Of a stretch of DNA of 58,392 nucleotides, positions 8,506 through 18,918 are shown piece by piece (position 1 is the first letter of the stretch; each line of letters opens with the position of its first letter). Made by a program: the position numbers and the translations under genes. Under the pieces are notes generated by a model. It ran no database searches and was not told where the DNA came from. It saw only the letters and a list, made by a program, of their open reading frames with translations. The DNA is taken from assembly GCA_015057305.1 (NCBI GenBank), contig SVES01000018.1:1-58392 (forward strand), in the 5' to 3' direction. This DNA comes from Pseudobutyrivibrio ruminis. GTDB lineage: Bacteria; Bacillota; Clostridia; Lachnospirales; Lachnospiraceae.

Positions 8506-9588
8506 ATGAGCAGAGTTTACAATTTTAGTGCAGGACCAGCAGTTTTGCCAGAGGAAGTTTTAAGAGAAGCAGCAGACGAAATGCTTGATTATAAGGGCTG
8601 TGGAATGTCTGTTATGGAAATGAGCCATAGAAGCAAGGTTTTTGATGAAATCATCAAGGATGCTGAGGCTGATATCCGTAAGCTAATGAATATTCCTGAT
8701 AATTATAAGGTTCTTTTCCTTCAGGGGGGAGCTAGCCAGCAGTTTGCAGCAATTCCTATGAACCTTATGAAGAACAAGAAGGCTGGTTACATTATCACAG
8801 GACAGTGGGCAAAGAAGGCATTTCAGGAAGCAAAAATGTATGGTGAGGCTGTAGAGCTTGCTTCTTCAGCAGATGAGACATTCAGCTATATTCCAGATTG
8901 CTCAGATTTACCAATCACTGATGATATGGATTATGTATACATCTGTGAGAACAATACAATTTATGGCACTAAATTTAAGACTCTACCTAATACAAAGGGT
9001 AAGGATTTGGTAGCAGATGTTAGCTCTTGCTTCTTGTCAGAGCCAGTAGATGTTACAAAATACGGCATTATCTACGGTGGTGTTCAAAAGAACGTTGGAC
9101 CAGCTGGTATGGTTATCGTAATCATTCGCGAGGATTTAATCAGAGATGATGTTCTTCCTGGCACACCAACTATGCTTAAGTACAAGACACAGGCTGACAA
9201 CGACAGCTTGTATAATACTCCACCATGCTACGATATTTATATTTGTGGCAAGGTATTCAAGTGGCTTCTTAAGAATGGTGGCCTTAGCGCAATGAAGGAG
9301 CTTAACGAGAAGAAAGCCAAGATTTTATATGATTATCTTGATTCTTCAAAGCTTTTCAAGGGCACTGTTAGAAAGGAAGACCGTTCACTTATGAACGTAC
9401 CTTTTGTTACAGGTAATGAGGAGCTTGATGCTAAGTTTGTAAAAGAAGCAACAGCAGCAGGTTTTGTAAACCTTAAGGGACACAGAACTGTAGGCGGTAT
9501 GAGAGCTTCTATCTACAACGCTATGCCAATTGAAGGCGTAGAAAAGCTGGTAGAATTTATGCGTAAGTTCGAGGAGGAGAATGCTTAA
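8506..9588 (+). CDS. serC: Phosphoserine aminotransferase
   Basis: A 360-residue PLP-dependent aminotransferase that converts 3-phosphohydroxypyruvate and glutamate to phosphoserine and 2-oxoglutarate. The N-terminus YNFSAGPAVLP is the family hallmark. The PLP lysine lies in GGVQKNVGPAG, and the C-terminal GHRTVGGMRASIYNAMP segment is conserved. AAGGAGA precedes the start. The stop codon shares one base with the serA start (TAATG), so translation is coupled. It forms an operon with ilvB upstream and serA and the DUF1015 gene downstream. Confidence 0.96.
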   Translation: MSRVYNFSAGPAVLPEEVLREAADEMLDYKGCGMSVMEMSHRSKVFDEIIKDAEADIRKLMNIPDNYKVLFLQGGASQQFAAIPMNLMKNKKAGYIITGQWAKKAFQEAKMYGEAVELASSADETFSYIPDCSDLPITDDMDYVYICENNTIYGTKFKTLPNTKGKDLVADVSSCFLSEPVDVTKYGIIYGGVQKNVGPAGMVIVIIREDLIRDDVLPGTPTMLKYKTQADNDSLYNTPPCYDIYICGKVFKWLLKNGGLSAMKELNEKKAKILYDYLDSSKLFKGTVRKEDRSLMNVPFVTGNEELDAKFVKEATAAGFVNLKGHRTVGGMRASIYNAMPIEGVEKLVEFMRKFEEENA

Positions 9589-10751
9589 TGTATACTTATA
9601 ATTGCTTAAATCCAATTTCAGACAAGGGCTTAGTTAATTTCTCTACAGATTATAAAAAGGTGGAGAATATAGGCGATGCAGATGCATGCTTGGTGCGTTC
9701 AGCAGCCATGCACGATATGGAATTTGGGGATAATCTTAAATGTATTGCAAGAGCAGGAGCTGGTGTTAATAATATTCCACTTGATAAATGTGCAGAGGAT
9801 GGAATTGTTGTATTTAACACACCAGGTGCTAATGCTAATGGTGTAAAGGAGCTTGTGTTTGCAGGTATGCTTCTTGCATCTCGTGATATTGTAGGCGGTA
9901 TCGATTGGGTTCTTGAAAATAAGGATGATGAAAATATAGGTAAGACTGCAGAAAAGGCAAAAAAGGCATTTGCAGGAACAGAGATAGCTGGAAAGAAGCT
10001 TGGTGTTATAGGTCTTGGGGCAATTGGTGTAAAGGTTGCTAATGATGCAAATAGATTTGGCATGGAGGTTCTTGGATACGATCCTTACATTTCAGTAAAT
10101 GCAGCATGGAATCTCTCTAGAAATGTAAAGCATGCAACAACTGTAGAGGAAATTTACAAGGAGTGTGATTTCATTACAATTCATGTTCCATTGATGGATT
10201 CTACAAAGGGAATGATTAATAAAGAAGCTGTTCAGATGATGAAGAAGGGTGTTGTTATTCTAAACTTCGCTAGAGACCTTCTTGTAGATGAGCAGGCAGT
10301 TATGAACGGAATTGAATCTGGAAAAATTCGTCATTATGTGACAGATTTCGCAAATCCAACAGTAGCAGGCAAAAAGGGTGTTATCTGTACACCACATCTT
10401 GGAGCTTCCACAGAAGAAGCCGAGGATAACTGTGCAGTTATGGCAGTAAAAGAAGTGATGGATTATATGGAAAATGGAAATATTTGTCACTCTGTAAATT
10501 ATCCTGATTGTGATATGGGTGTTTGCACAGCCGAAAGTCGTGTGGCTATTCTTCATAAGAATAAGGCTGGTCTTATTGCTTCATTTACAGGCCTCCTTAG
10601 TAAGGATAATATTAACGTAGAAGATATGACAAATAAGAGCCGTGGTGACTTCGCATATACGTTATTAGATTTAGGCACAAAGCTTTCTGATTCCGTTATA
10701 TCAGAGATTGAAAAGGTAGATGGTGTTATCAAAGTTAGGGTGGTTAAGTAA
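9588..10751 (+). CDS. serA: D-3-phosphoglycerate dehydrogenase
   Basis: A 387-residue NAD-dependent 2-hydroxyacid dehydrogenase that performs the first committed step of serine synthesis. The Rossmann motif GLGAIGVKVAND, the catalytic arginine in NFARDLL, and the catalytic histidine in CTPHLGAST are all present. A short ACT regulatory domain (about residues 318-387) ends the protein, which fits serine feedback control. It overlaps serC by one base at the start and the DUF1015 gene by one base at the end. Confidence 0.95.
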   Translation: MYTYNCLNPISDKGLVNFSTDYKKVENIGDADACLVRSAAMHDMEFGDNLKCIARAGAGVNNIPLDKCAEDGIVVFNTPGANANGVKELVFAGMLLASRDIVGGIDWVLENKDDENIGKTAEKAKKAFAGTEIAGKKLGVIGLGAIGVKVANDANRFGMEVLGYDPYISVNAAWNLSRNVKHATTVEEIYKECDFITIHVPLMDSTKGMINKEAVQMMKKGVVILNFARDLLVDEQAVMNGIESGKIRHYVTDFANPTVAGKKGVICTPHLGASTEEAEDNCAVMAVKEVMDYMENGNICHSVNYPDCDMGVCTAESRVAILHKNKAGLIASFTGLLSKDNINVEDMTNKSRGDFAYTLLDLGTKLSDSVISEIEKVDGVIKVRVVK

Positions 10752-11986
10752 TGGCATATATAGTTCCATTTCCAGCAATTCGACCTAGTAAAGAAGAGGC
10801 TGCTACTATAGCAGCCCTTCCTTATGATGTATATAGTAGAGCTGAGGCTTATGAAAAGGTAAAGGAGCAACCAAATTCTTTCCTTGCTATTGATAGGCCT
10901 GAGACTCAGTTTGCTCCTGATGTGGATATGTATTCAGATCAGGTTTATGAAAAAGCTGCAAAGCTTCTAAGAGAATGGCAGCAGCAAGGACGTTTTATAA
11001 AGGACGATAAACGGTTCTATTATGTTTATGAGCTTACAATGGATGGACGTTCTCAGACTGGTATTGTGGCATGTGCTTCAATAGATGATTACCTAAATGG
11101 TGTGATTAAGAAGCACGAAAATACCAGAGCTGAAAAGGAGCAGGATAGAATCCGTCATGTGGACACATGCAATGCTCAAACTGGACCAATTTTTTTAGCT
11201 TATCGAGAAGATGCTACTATAGCAAGTGTGGTAAAAAAAGCAAAAAGTAGGAATCCAGTGTACGATTTTGTAGCAGAAGATGGAATCGGTCATAAATGTT
11301 GGGTTATTGATGATATGGTTACTTGCGCTTTGATTGCCACAACATTTGACAAAATGGATTCTATTTATATTGCAGATGGACATCACAGGGCAGCAAGCGC
11401 TGTTAAGGTGGGGCTTAAACGAAGACAAGAGAATCCTGACTATACTGGAAAAGAGCCATTCAATTATTTTTTGTCGGTGTTATTTTCAGATAATGAATTG
11501 AAAATCTATGACTATAATAGAGTAGTAAAGGATTTAAATGGCTTGGCGCCTGAGGAGCTATTGGAAGAACTTGATTCAGTAGCTGATTTGATAGAAACAA
11601 GTGATGAGGCAATTAGACCAGGAAAGAAAGGTCAGTGGAGTATGTATCTTGATGGTGTATGGTACTTGTATCAGATTCACCAGAATTTGCAGTCCGATGA
11701 CCCTGTGGAAGGCTTAGACGTATCCTTGCTACAAAATCTTGTGCTAGAACCATTACTTGGAATAGAAGACCCAAAAACAAGTGACAGAATCGATTTTGTT
11801 GGTGGTATAAGGGGCTTGAAGGAACTAGAACGCAGATGCGCTACAGATTGCAAAGTGGCATTTGCCATGTATCCAACTAGCATTGCAGAGCTGTTTTCTG
11901 TTGCTGATGCAGGTCTTTTGATGCCTCCAAAATCCACCTGGTTTGAGCCAAAGCTTAGAAGTGGGCTGTTTATACATGAAATTTAA
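10751..11986 (+). CDS. DUF1015 family protein
   Basis: A 411-residue cytoplasmic protein of the DUF1015 family, recognised by its N-terminal FPAIRP segment, the PYDV motif and the central YIADGHHRAASA signature. Its biochemical function is not settled. The one-base coupling to serA and the shared operon with serC point to a role tied to serine or one-carbon metabolism. Genes of this family are, to my knowledge, often found beside serA/serC in Clostridia. The start uses the TAATG junction. A strong terminator follows, so this is the last gene of the unit. Confidence 0.85.
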   Translation: MAYIVPFPAIRPSKEEAATIAALPYDVYSRAEAYEKVKEQPNSFLAIDRPETQFAPDVDMYSDQVYEKAAKLLREWQQQGRFIKDDKRFYYVYELTMDGRSQTGIVACASIDDYLNGVIKKHENTRAEKEQDRIRHVDTCNAQTGPIFLAYREDATIASVVKKAKSRNPVYDFVAEDGIGHKCWVIDDMVTCALIATTFDKMDSIYIADGHHRAASAVKVGLKRRQENPDYTGKEPFNYFLSVLFSDNELKIYDYNRVVKDLNGLAPEELLEELDSVADLIETSDEAIRPGKKGQWSMYLDGVWYLYQIHQNLQSDDPVEGLDVSLLQNLVLEPLLGIEDPKTSDRIDFVGGIRGLKELERRCATDCKVAFAMYPTSIAELFSVADAGLLMPPKSTWFEPKLRSGLFIHEI

Positions 11987-12004
11987 TGACAAAAATGTCA
12001 ATAT

Positions 12005-12036
12005 ACACTCAGTGAATTCACTGGGTGTTATTTTTT
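12005..12036 (+). terminator. Terminator after the serine operon
   Basis: ACACTCAGTGAA and TTCACTGGGTGT form a 12-bp stem with one G-T pair, followed by TATTTTTT. It separates the biosynthetic genes from the surface island. Confidence 0.85.
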
Positions 12037-12098
12037 GCCAAAATTTTGTACTTCCTGCCAAGGCACTTTAAAAACGTTATACGGTGTAATATTATAAT
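12036..12098 (+). promoter_or_regulatory. Pilus-operon control region with 20-bp-spaced TGCCA pair
   Basis: TGCCA occurs at 12036-12040 and again at 12056-12060, exactly 20 bp apart; the first lies in TTTTTTGCCAAAA. AACGTTA is at 12073-12079. A consensus -10 TATAAT (12093-12098) lacks a good -35, which suggests an activator. The same layout recurs before other surface genes at 25198, 26834 and 42971. Confidence 0.5.
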
Positions 12099-12182
12099 CC
12101 CTGGACTTACAGAAAACACATTTTGTTTACATTCAGTTCACAAAGTGGTGTTTGGTGTTAGCTAAAAGGGAGCAAATGTTTA

Positions 12183-15100
12183 ATGAAAAAGTATAATATG
12201 CTTAAAAGAATAATGTCTTTGGGTCTTGCGTTAGCGCTATTTGTATCGTCACAAGCAACAGTGCTTGCTGTAGATGAGTCAAACTCTGCGGTAACTGAGA
12301 CTACGATTGATAATACAGCTTCGACTGGAGCAGTTGCTGAGGGGGAGTCAGCAGCAAACGAAGATAGTTCTTCTGTCGAGGTAAACAACTCTGAGTCTGA
12401 TGCTGGGTCAGATGGCGCAGCTCAGGCTAGCTCAGATAATTCTATATCTGAGGTTATTCCAAATGAAATCGAAGTAAATAATGATGACGCTACTACATCA
12501 GAGGCGGACACTGACGAGCCTGAAACAGAGGATGATGAGAAAAAGACAGAGTCTGATGATGCGGAGGATGAGGAAGAAACTAACGAAGAAGCAGACGAGG
12601 ATGAAATCGTTTACTCTTATGTGTCAAACAATGATGGCACTCATGTAAAGTCTTGGACCGACAAGGATGGCGTTTACCATGAGGAGACAGAAGATTGTAC
12701 TTTTGGCGAGGATGGTAAGTGCGAGAAGTGTGGGTATGAGAAGGAAGAGGAAGGCAGCGACGAAAATGATATAACTTTAACCTATGATGATTCGGAGGTT
12801 ACAGTTAAAATAGTTGGTTCTAAAGAAGCTTTGAAAGATGCTGAGACTTTGTCTGTAAAGGAAATGGTTTCGGGTAAAGATTACGATACCATAAACGACA
12901 GCATGGCTGAAAAAGCTGATGAAAAAAACCAGGTACTTATAGATTTTGTCGTATATGACATAATGCTTTTGAATAAAGATGGAGAAGAAGTTCAGCCAGA
13001 TGAAAATGTTTCTGTTTCTATTAATAGACATTCTTCAATTGCAAAGGATGATAATGTAGCGGAATATAATGTTTATCATTTTGAGGACGTTAATAAAGAA
13101 CCAGAACTAATTTCTGCTAAGGTACTTGATAAAACAGAAGAGGATGAGCTGTTTGCTAGTTTTGATGCTGATAGCTTTTCGCCATATGCTATCTCCTTAA
13201 GTGGATATGAAGCAGAACAGATATTGTATCAAAAGACCAGTTATGGAACTGCTGTAGCCAACATTTCATATAAAGCACTTGATAATTATTATAGTAGTAA
13301 CTATCGTTATCATTTACAACTGTGGTATGCAACTGGAAAAGGAGATGCAAACTATACCAAGCAACTAGGTGTCGATAGCTTAAGTGTAGGTGATAAGGTT
13401 AATTATGCTTTCGCCTATAATAGTTCTAATATTACTCTAACAATAGTGGCGCCAGAGAATTATATAATTTCTAATATTTATTATGGTGATGAAACTAAAG
13501 AAGTTAATGCTGAAAAATGTGAGTACAAGATAAGTTTGACTAAGTATGACTTAAATAAGCTTGGTATTCAACTTACTGAAAGGAAGACGACTTTTGCTTC
13601 AGGATCAGAAGCGGCTACAAATTATGTGGCCGGTGCGACACTTGTAAAATACGATAATAGTTATATTAATAAGTACTTGAATGATACGAACTTCTATTTT
13701 ATTGGAGATAGTACAGAAAGCTCAGGAAGAGGCAATGGAGCAATTTGCTATTACGGAGAAGTGTACCAAGGACTTGCAAGTAATAGTATCGAAAACGGGT
13801 TTAAGCTATCCAACAGCACAGATGAAAATCCTGACATCGATATGTTTCCGTCAGATTATGATTCGAAAAATACAACTTTCAATTATATCGAATCTGGAAA
13901 ATACTATTCTGATGTAAGTGTTGAGTTTAAAAAAGATGTAGATGGGTATTGGACCATAGATAGTGATGTATATAGTTATACATTTGATGCCACAAGTAAT
14001 ACTGTAAAAACTGGAAATTTTTCTAATGGAGATAAAGTTGGTTTTTATCCTTTTGGTAACGCAAAATATCATTATGGAATGAAGATTCCACTAAGCTTTA
14101 ATATCAACTCTAACGGAAAGGTAGATTCAACTGATGATACGTCAGATGATACAGTATTTAGATTCTCAGGAGATGATGATGTATATGTGTACATTGATAA
14201 CCAATTAGTATTGGATTTAGGCGGTATACATAATGCAGTAAAAGGCCAGATTAATTTTCAATCAGGTGAAATCCTTATACAAGGGCATAATAGAGGAGAT
14301 AATACAGGAAGAGGAAATGCTAAGCTTACATCAACTTATTCTGATGATTATATAAATAATCCAGATGCTAGTGGAATATTAAAATCCCAGAATTTATATA
14401 CAACGCTCGGAACGACTTTAGAAGAATTCAGTAAATACGAACATTTAATGACTGTTGTGTATTTTGAGAGAGGTGCTGGGAATTCGAATTGCAGAATTAG
14501 TTACAATTTCACTCCAAACAAAACAACAACTGCCGAATTTGAAGGGATAAAAATAGATTCTTCGGGTAAAGCTGTAAAAGGTGCTACCTTCAAGCTATAC
14601 ACAGACCCTGAATGTACGCAGGATGCAAAGCTTTACAATGCTACATCCACAAGTGACGGTACTATAAAGTTTTCAGGTTTAACAGCTGGTGATGAAGGTG
14701 TAAAGAGTTATTACGTAAAAGAATCCATTGTTTCAACGGAGTATTCAGATAGAGTGTTCAGCTTGCCGACTAGTGCAGTTTGGCAGCTAACTGTAACAAG
14801 AAATTCTGACGGAACGCTTTCTACTAAGCTTACAGCATATAATGATGCAGCAAAAGAATTGTCTTTGGACTCAGCGAAGAATAGAATATCTGATTCAGCA
14901 GCAGAGGTTAAATATATTATAAATTTGACTACTGATGAGTTAAACGTATTAGAAGTAGATAAGACAGCTGAAGTAGTAAATTACGATAATCGTGTTTATA
15001 AGCTTAACCTAGAAGCTGATTATAAAGGTACAGAAGTTGTTGAGGTGCCAGTTGAAACAGAACAGAATGCTGATATTGTTATGGTTCTTGATGCATCAGG

Positions 15101-17396
15101 GTCTATGACATATACGGATGTGCCGATTATTACAGAGTCGTCCAGTGCAAATGCTTATTCACTATTAAGTACTTTAGACACAAGTAAGATATATTTTACA
15201 TCAACACAATCAGAATATGGCGGAAATAATAACGAAGGGCTATGGATTTATTCTTCTGCCAGAAGTTATCTGTCGCCTGGAGCAGAAAATACTGGAGATG
15301 AAGGCTATTATGTAGGGATTCCAACAGGTGGAGAATATCTATTTTATAAAAATGGTAGTTGGTATTTAAGAAGTTTAAGTACTTATAATTGGAATAGCTA
15401 TTATGGGAAATATTATTATTATGACTATTCACTATCTACATCAAATTGGAACAAAACAGATAGTTCATATTACTACTACAATGGTAATTGGTATTATAGC
15501 GAAGTATCAAAGATAGATAGCACCAATTGTCCAACAACGATTTATACTAATCGCTCTGAAATAATAAAACGATCAGCATCAAGTTTTGTTGATGAATTGT
15601 CAGATGGAAGTAATGTTTCTATTATTACATTTAACAACTCGGGCAATAGTAAGACGAAGTGTGGATTGACAAATGTTGGTACTAGTAAAAACAGTATTAA
15701 GACGGCGATAGCTAATTCTTATGGTATTTGTTATACAGGTACACATCCTTATGCTGGTTTGAGCAGTGCGTATAAAGTACTTTTTAATGATGATTCAGAG
15801 AATGCTAAATATGTAGTATTTTTCACCGACGGTGCCAATGACGGTGATGATATATCATCTATTGCAACATCAATAAAGAGTATACCTGCAACTGTTTACG
15901 CAGTAGGTGCAGGAGCTGATGGTGGCACACTTTCTACGGTGGCAACAGATTCTGATCATATAATATCGGCATCGACCGTGAGTGGGGTTGCGGCTTCTAT
16001 TACTGGAATCGCACAGTCAATAGTAAATGAAAGCCGCTTGAAGACTGGTAAAGGAACCGTCACTGACTATATCGACAGTAGATTTGAAGTTTGTGATGCT
16101 GAAGGCAATTTATTAGAAAATGGTGCAAGTGTTGGAGCTAATGGTGAAGGCATACTTGTGGTTGCAGATGATGGCTCGCAGAGTGTTGTCTGGTCAGATG
16201 CATCAATTGGAACTGGAACAAATAAGTGGTCAGATTACATTTATGTTAAAGCTAAGGAAACATTCTTTGGTGGCAACAAGGTAGTAACAAATGGACCAGG
16301 TTCAAATGTTTCAATTACAGGAGATAAAACAAAGTATTTTCCTCAGCCTACGGTTAATGTAAAGCTTCTTGATTTTAATCCAGGTAAAAATGAAATTACT
16401 CTTTGGCTTGGAGATGATATAGAAGGTATAGCTTATAGTAACTGGTTGGTAGAAAATACAAATATTCCTCAAGATGCATTATCACAAATTGCATTAAGTG
16501 ATGATGATATTAGTAAGCTTAACAATAGCGAAACAGTTATTAAAGATTACAGAGCCGGAGGTGAGAAACTCGGAACATTTAATTTTGAATTGAAGGCATA
16601 CGATTCAGATGAAAATGTTATAGCAATCACAAATCACACTGCTGAAAAACTTGGAACAGCTGTTGAAAAATACATTTTGACTATTAGTTACAATCCGATA
16701 TCTGTTGCTAACAGAACTATAGCCGATACAGGGCGTGTAATACATGAACCAGTTGGAATGGAAGTTGGTAGTATTAGTAATAAAGAAGGTACATATCTTG
16801 TAAATGTTGTAAATGGTTCCATTTACGTTTATAAGAGAGCTGCAACTGAAACAGGTACAAAGCTCAATAATGCTACATACAAATTAGAAAAATATAATGA
16901 GAAGAACGATAAATGGACAAATTATAATATCCTAACATCTGGAGTTAAAAATACTGATGGCACCGTCACAGAAGATGGACTGATGGCTTTCAATAATTTG
17001 GGCGTTGGGCGTTATAGGCTTACAGAAACAAGTGCTCCATCCGGATATGCTAAGAGCAATGATGTATATATGATTGAAATTAAGCGACAGTCTGATTCAG
17101 AAGACGTGGTTTACGATGTGACAATTGCTAAGAACAGTGAATTGATTGCTGGATGGAAAATAGCAGCTAGTGAAATAAAACCAGATGATGCTGTGGCAAA
17201 ATTCAGTGAAGAGCTTTATACATGCGCATTTGCTGAAAACACAGTAAAGACAACATTTAATGTTGTTGACAACTTAGCCTACACACTTCCAGAAACTGGT
17301 GGAAGCGGAGTTTACGTTTATACAATCGGCGGTATCTTGCTGATGCTTGCAGGGGCGCTGTTGTTATATAAAAACAAAAATAATAAAAATAAATAA
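12183..17396 (+). CDS. Large LPXTG tip adhesin with fibro-slime, CnaB and VWA domains
   Basis: A 1737-residue secreted surface protein. A signal peptide (about 1-30, ending LAVD) leads to a very acidic Asp/Glu-rich stretch (about 60-145) and a small cysteine cluster (CTFGEDGKCEKCGY). A fibro-slime/PA14-like domain follows (about 590-760; GDDDVYVYIDNQLVLDLGG). A CnaB/SpaA repeat (about 785-850) comes next. Then a VWA domain (from about 960) carries the metal-site motif DASGSM and is interrupted by a Tyr/Asn/Trp-rich insert (about 1065-1115). A second CnaB (about 1555-1630) has the isopeptide-type ETSAPSGY box. It ends in LPETG (1702-1706), a hydrophobic helix and a lysine/asparagine tail, the class C/A sorting signal. 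By architecture it is the ancillary tip protein of the pilus whose backbone gene starts 17 bp later. Confidence 0.88.
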   Translation: MKKYNMLKRIMSLGLALALFVSSQATVLAVDESNSAVTETTIDNTASTGAVAEGESAANEDSSSVEVNNSESDAGSDGAAQASSDNSISEVIPNEIEVNNDDATTSEADTDEPETEDDEKKTESDDAEDEEETNEEADEDEIVYSYVSNNDGTHVKSWTDKDGVYHEETEDCTFGEDGKCEKCGYEKEEEGSDENDITLTYDDSEVTVKIVGSKEALKDAETLSVKEMVSGKDYDTINDSMAEKADEKNQVLIDFVVYDIMLLNKDGEEVQPDENVSVSINRHSSIAKDDNVAEYNVYHFEDVNKEPELISAKVLDKTEEDELFASFDADSFSPYAISLSGYEAEQILYQKTSYGTAVANISYKALDNYYSSNYRYHLQLWYATGKGDANYTKQLGVDSLSVGDKVNYAFAYNSSNITLTIVAPENYIISNIYYGDETKEVNAEKCEYKISLTKYDLNKLGIQLTERKTTFASGSEAATNYVAGATLVKYDNSYINKYLNDTNFYFIGDSTESSGRGNGAICYYGEVYQGLASNSIENGFKLSNSTDENPDIDMFPSDYDSKNTTFNYIESGKYYSDVSVEFKKDVDGYWTIDSDVYSYTFDATSNTVKTGNFSNGDKVGFYPFGNAKYHYGMKIPLSFNINSNGKVDSTDDTSDDTVFRFSGDDDVYVYIDNQLVLDLGGIHNAVKGQINFQSGEILIQGHNRGDNTGRGNAKLTSTYSDDYINNPDASGILKSQNLYTTLGTTLEEFSKYEHLMTVVYFERGAGNSNCRISYNFTPNKTTTAEFEGIKIDSSGKAVKGATFKLYTDPECTQDAKLYNATSTSDGTIKFSGLTAGDEGVKSYYVKESIVSTEYSDRVFSLPTSAVWQLTVTRNSDGTLSTKLTAYNDAAKELSLDSAKNRISDSAAEVKYIINLTTDELNVLEVDKTAEVVNYDNRVYKLNLEADYKGTEVVEVPVETEQNADIVMVLDASGSMTYTDVPIITESSSANAYSLLSTLDTSKIYFTSTQSEYGGNNNEGLWIYSSARSYLSPGAENTGDEGYYVGIPTGGEYLFYKNGSWYLRSLSTYNWNSYYGKYYYYDYSLSTSNWNKTDSSYYYYNGNWYYSEVSKIDSTNCPTTIYTNRSEIIKRSASSFVDELSDGSNVSIITFNNSGNSKTKCGLTNVGTSKNSIKTAIANSYGICYTGTHPYAGLSSAYKVLFNDDSENAKYVVFFTDGANDGDDISSIATSIKSIPATVYAVGAGADGGTLSTVATDSDHIISASTVSGVAASITGIAQSIVNESRLKTGKGTVTDYIDSRFEVCDAEGNLLENGASVGANGEGILVVADDGSQSVVWSDASIGTGTNKWSDYIYVKAKETFFGGNKVVTNGPGSNVSITGDKTKYFPQPTVNVKLLDFNPGKNEITLWLGDDIEGIAYSNWLVENTNIPQDALSQIALSDDDISKLNNSETVIKDYRAGGEKLGTFNFELKAYDSDENVIAITNHTAEKLGTAVEKYILTISYNPISVANRTIADTGRVIHEPVGMEVGSISNKEGTYLVNVVNGSIYVYKRAATETGTKLNNATYKLEKYNEKNDKWTNYNILTSGVKNTDGTVTEDGLMAFNNLGVGRYRLTETSAPSGYAKSNDVYMIEIKRQSDSEDVVYDVTIAKNSELIAGWKIAASEIKPDDAVAKFSEELYTCAFAENTVKTTFNVVDNLAYTLPETGGSGVYVYTIGGILLMLAGALLLYKNKNNKNK

Positions 17397-17413
17397 AAAA
17401 GGAGAGAAAAGGA

Positions 17414-18853
17414 ATGAAAAAAATCAAAAAGATCATTGCTCTTGCTCTTGCAACAGTAATGATGATGGCAATGAGCATTACAGCTTTTGCCGAAGAGACA
17501 GAAATTGTCTACACAACAAACAATGCAACCATTACAATTACTAACATATCAAAAAGAGATGCTGAGACATCAGTAAGCATATATCCACTTGCTTACGTAA
17601 ATACAAAGACTAATACAGTTGATGTATTGTCTTGGGCTGAGAAGTTATATCCTGTTGATAAGACAACAGAACCATATCAGGAGTTGGTAGATAACTTTGA
17701 TGCAACAAAGCTAAAAAATGCACTTCCAGCAACTGCTTTACAGACAACAGTTTCAGAAAATGGGGCTGCTGTAAATTTTGAAAACCTTAAAGGCGGTGTA
17801 TATGTTATCACTATTACAGGTGCCAATGTAATTTATAATCCTTTGGTTGTAAAGGCTTATAAAAGCGATTCCGATGGTAATTATGAAGCAAAAGATGAAA
17901 CAGCAGTTGCAAAGCCATCTACAAATGTTGTAGAAAAGACAACTACAGATGGTCATGTAAAGGCTGGACAGATTGTTGAAGGCTTCCACATTACATCAAC
18001 AGTTCCATATAACAAAAATGAGTATAAAGTTTTTGATAAGGTTACTAATCTTGAAATTCTTCTTGATACAGTTAAGGTTACAGTAGGTGGAGAAGATGCA
18101 TCATTTACATTTATTAAAGGAGATGATGGTGTATATACTATGGACTTAACATCACTTGTAGTTGGTGATGAGGCAACAGTTAAATCAAATGTTGGTAAAA
18201 CAATAGAGATTACATATGATGCAAAGGTTGTAGGTGTTGGTGGCTATTCGAACCAGGCTTATGATTCTACATATGAATTTAAAGATGGAGAACCAGTAAA
18301 TCCGCCAACTGTTTATGGTTATTCAACAGATATCACGCTTATAAAGACAAATACTGAGGGTGATACATATCTTGAAAATGCTGAATTTACAGTAACCAAG
18401 TTAGCTGCTACAGATGCAGATGAGAACACAGAATTGAAATTTGTATATAACAATGATACAAAAGCTTATGAGCTTTCAGATGCAGAAGATGCAGAGGCTA
18501 CTATTAAGACAGATAAAAATGGTGAAGTTAAAATTTGTGGACTTGATGAAGGTGAATATCACTTTACAGAAACAAAAGCTCCTGAAGGATATGCTATTAA
18601 TCCAGATGGTATAACAGTAACTGTTAATGATATGAGTGAAGAATTAAGAACAGTTTCAAATGATAAGCTTACTGAGGCACAGAATAAAGAACTTCACAAG
18701 AAAGGTGAGGATACAACACTTAAGGATTCAACACTTGCTCAGCTCCCATTCACCGGTGGTATGGGTACAACAATTTTCACAGTACTTGGTGTAGCAATTA
18801 TGGTACTTGCAGCCACTCTTTACTTTGTTTCAAAGAGAAAGGCAACTAAGTAA
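17414..18853 (+). CDS. Major pilus backbone protein (SpaA-like, LPFTG)
   Basis: A 479-residue fimbrial shaft protein. The signal peptide (1-26, ending AFAEE) is followed by an N-terminal domain and a D2-type backbone domain. A C-terminal CnaB domain holds the E-box YHFTETKAPEGYA (about 375-390). LPFTG lies at 444-448, before a hydrophobic helix and the RKATK tail. A canonical VYPKN pilin motif is not visible. The lysine in AVAKPSTN (about residue 160), at the boundary of the first two domains, is the best candidate for the polymerising lysine. It has a strong GGAGAGAAAAGG ribosome site. A GC-rich hairpin downstream separates it from the sortase genes. Confidence 0.88.
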   Translation: MKKIKKIIALALATVMMMAMSITAFAEETEIVYTTNNATITITNISKRDAETSVSIYPLAYVNTKTNTVDVLSWAEKLYPVDKTTEPYQELVDNFDATKLKNALPATALQTTVSENGAAVNFENLKGGVYVITITGANVIYNPLVVKAYKSDSDGNYEAKDETAVAKPSTNVVEKTTTDGHVKAGQIVEGFHITSTVPYNKNEYKVFDKVTNLEILLDTVKVTVGGEDASFTFIKGDDGVYTMDLTSLVVGDEATVKSNVGKTIEITYDAKVVGVGGYSNQAYDSTYEFKDGEPVNPPTVYGYSTDITLIKTNTEGDTYLENAEFTVTKLAATDADENTELKFVYNNDTKAYELSDAEDAEATIKTDKNGEVKICGLDEGEYHFTETKAPEGYAINPDGITVTVNDMSEELRTVSNDKLTEAQNKELHKKGEDTTLKDSTLAQLPFTGGMGTTIFTVLGVAIMVLAATLYFVSKRKATK

Positions 18854-18918
18854 TTGTCGCTGAGTTCAGGGGATAACCCAAGATATGAAAAATTTGAAGT
18901 AATTTAGATGTATGTATA

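Noticed and set aside
12066..12086. Catabolite-responsive element around AACGTTA
   Set aside because: Only part of the consensus fits and the end bases do not; kept as an unnamed motif.
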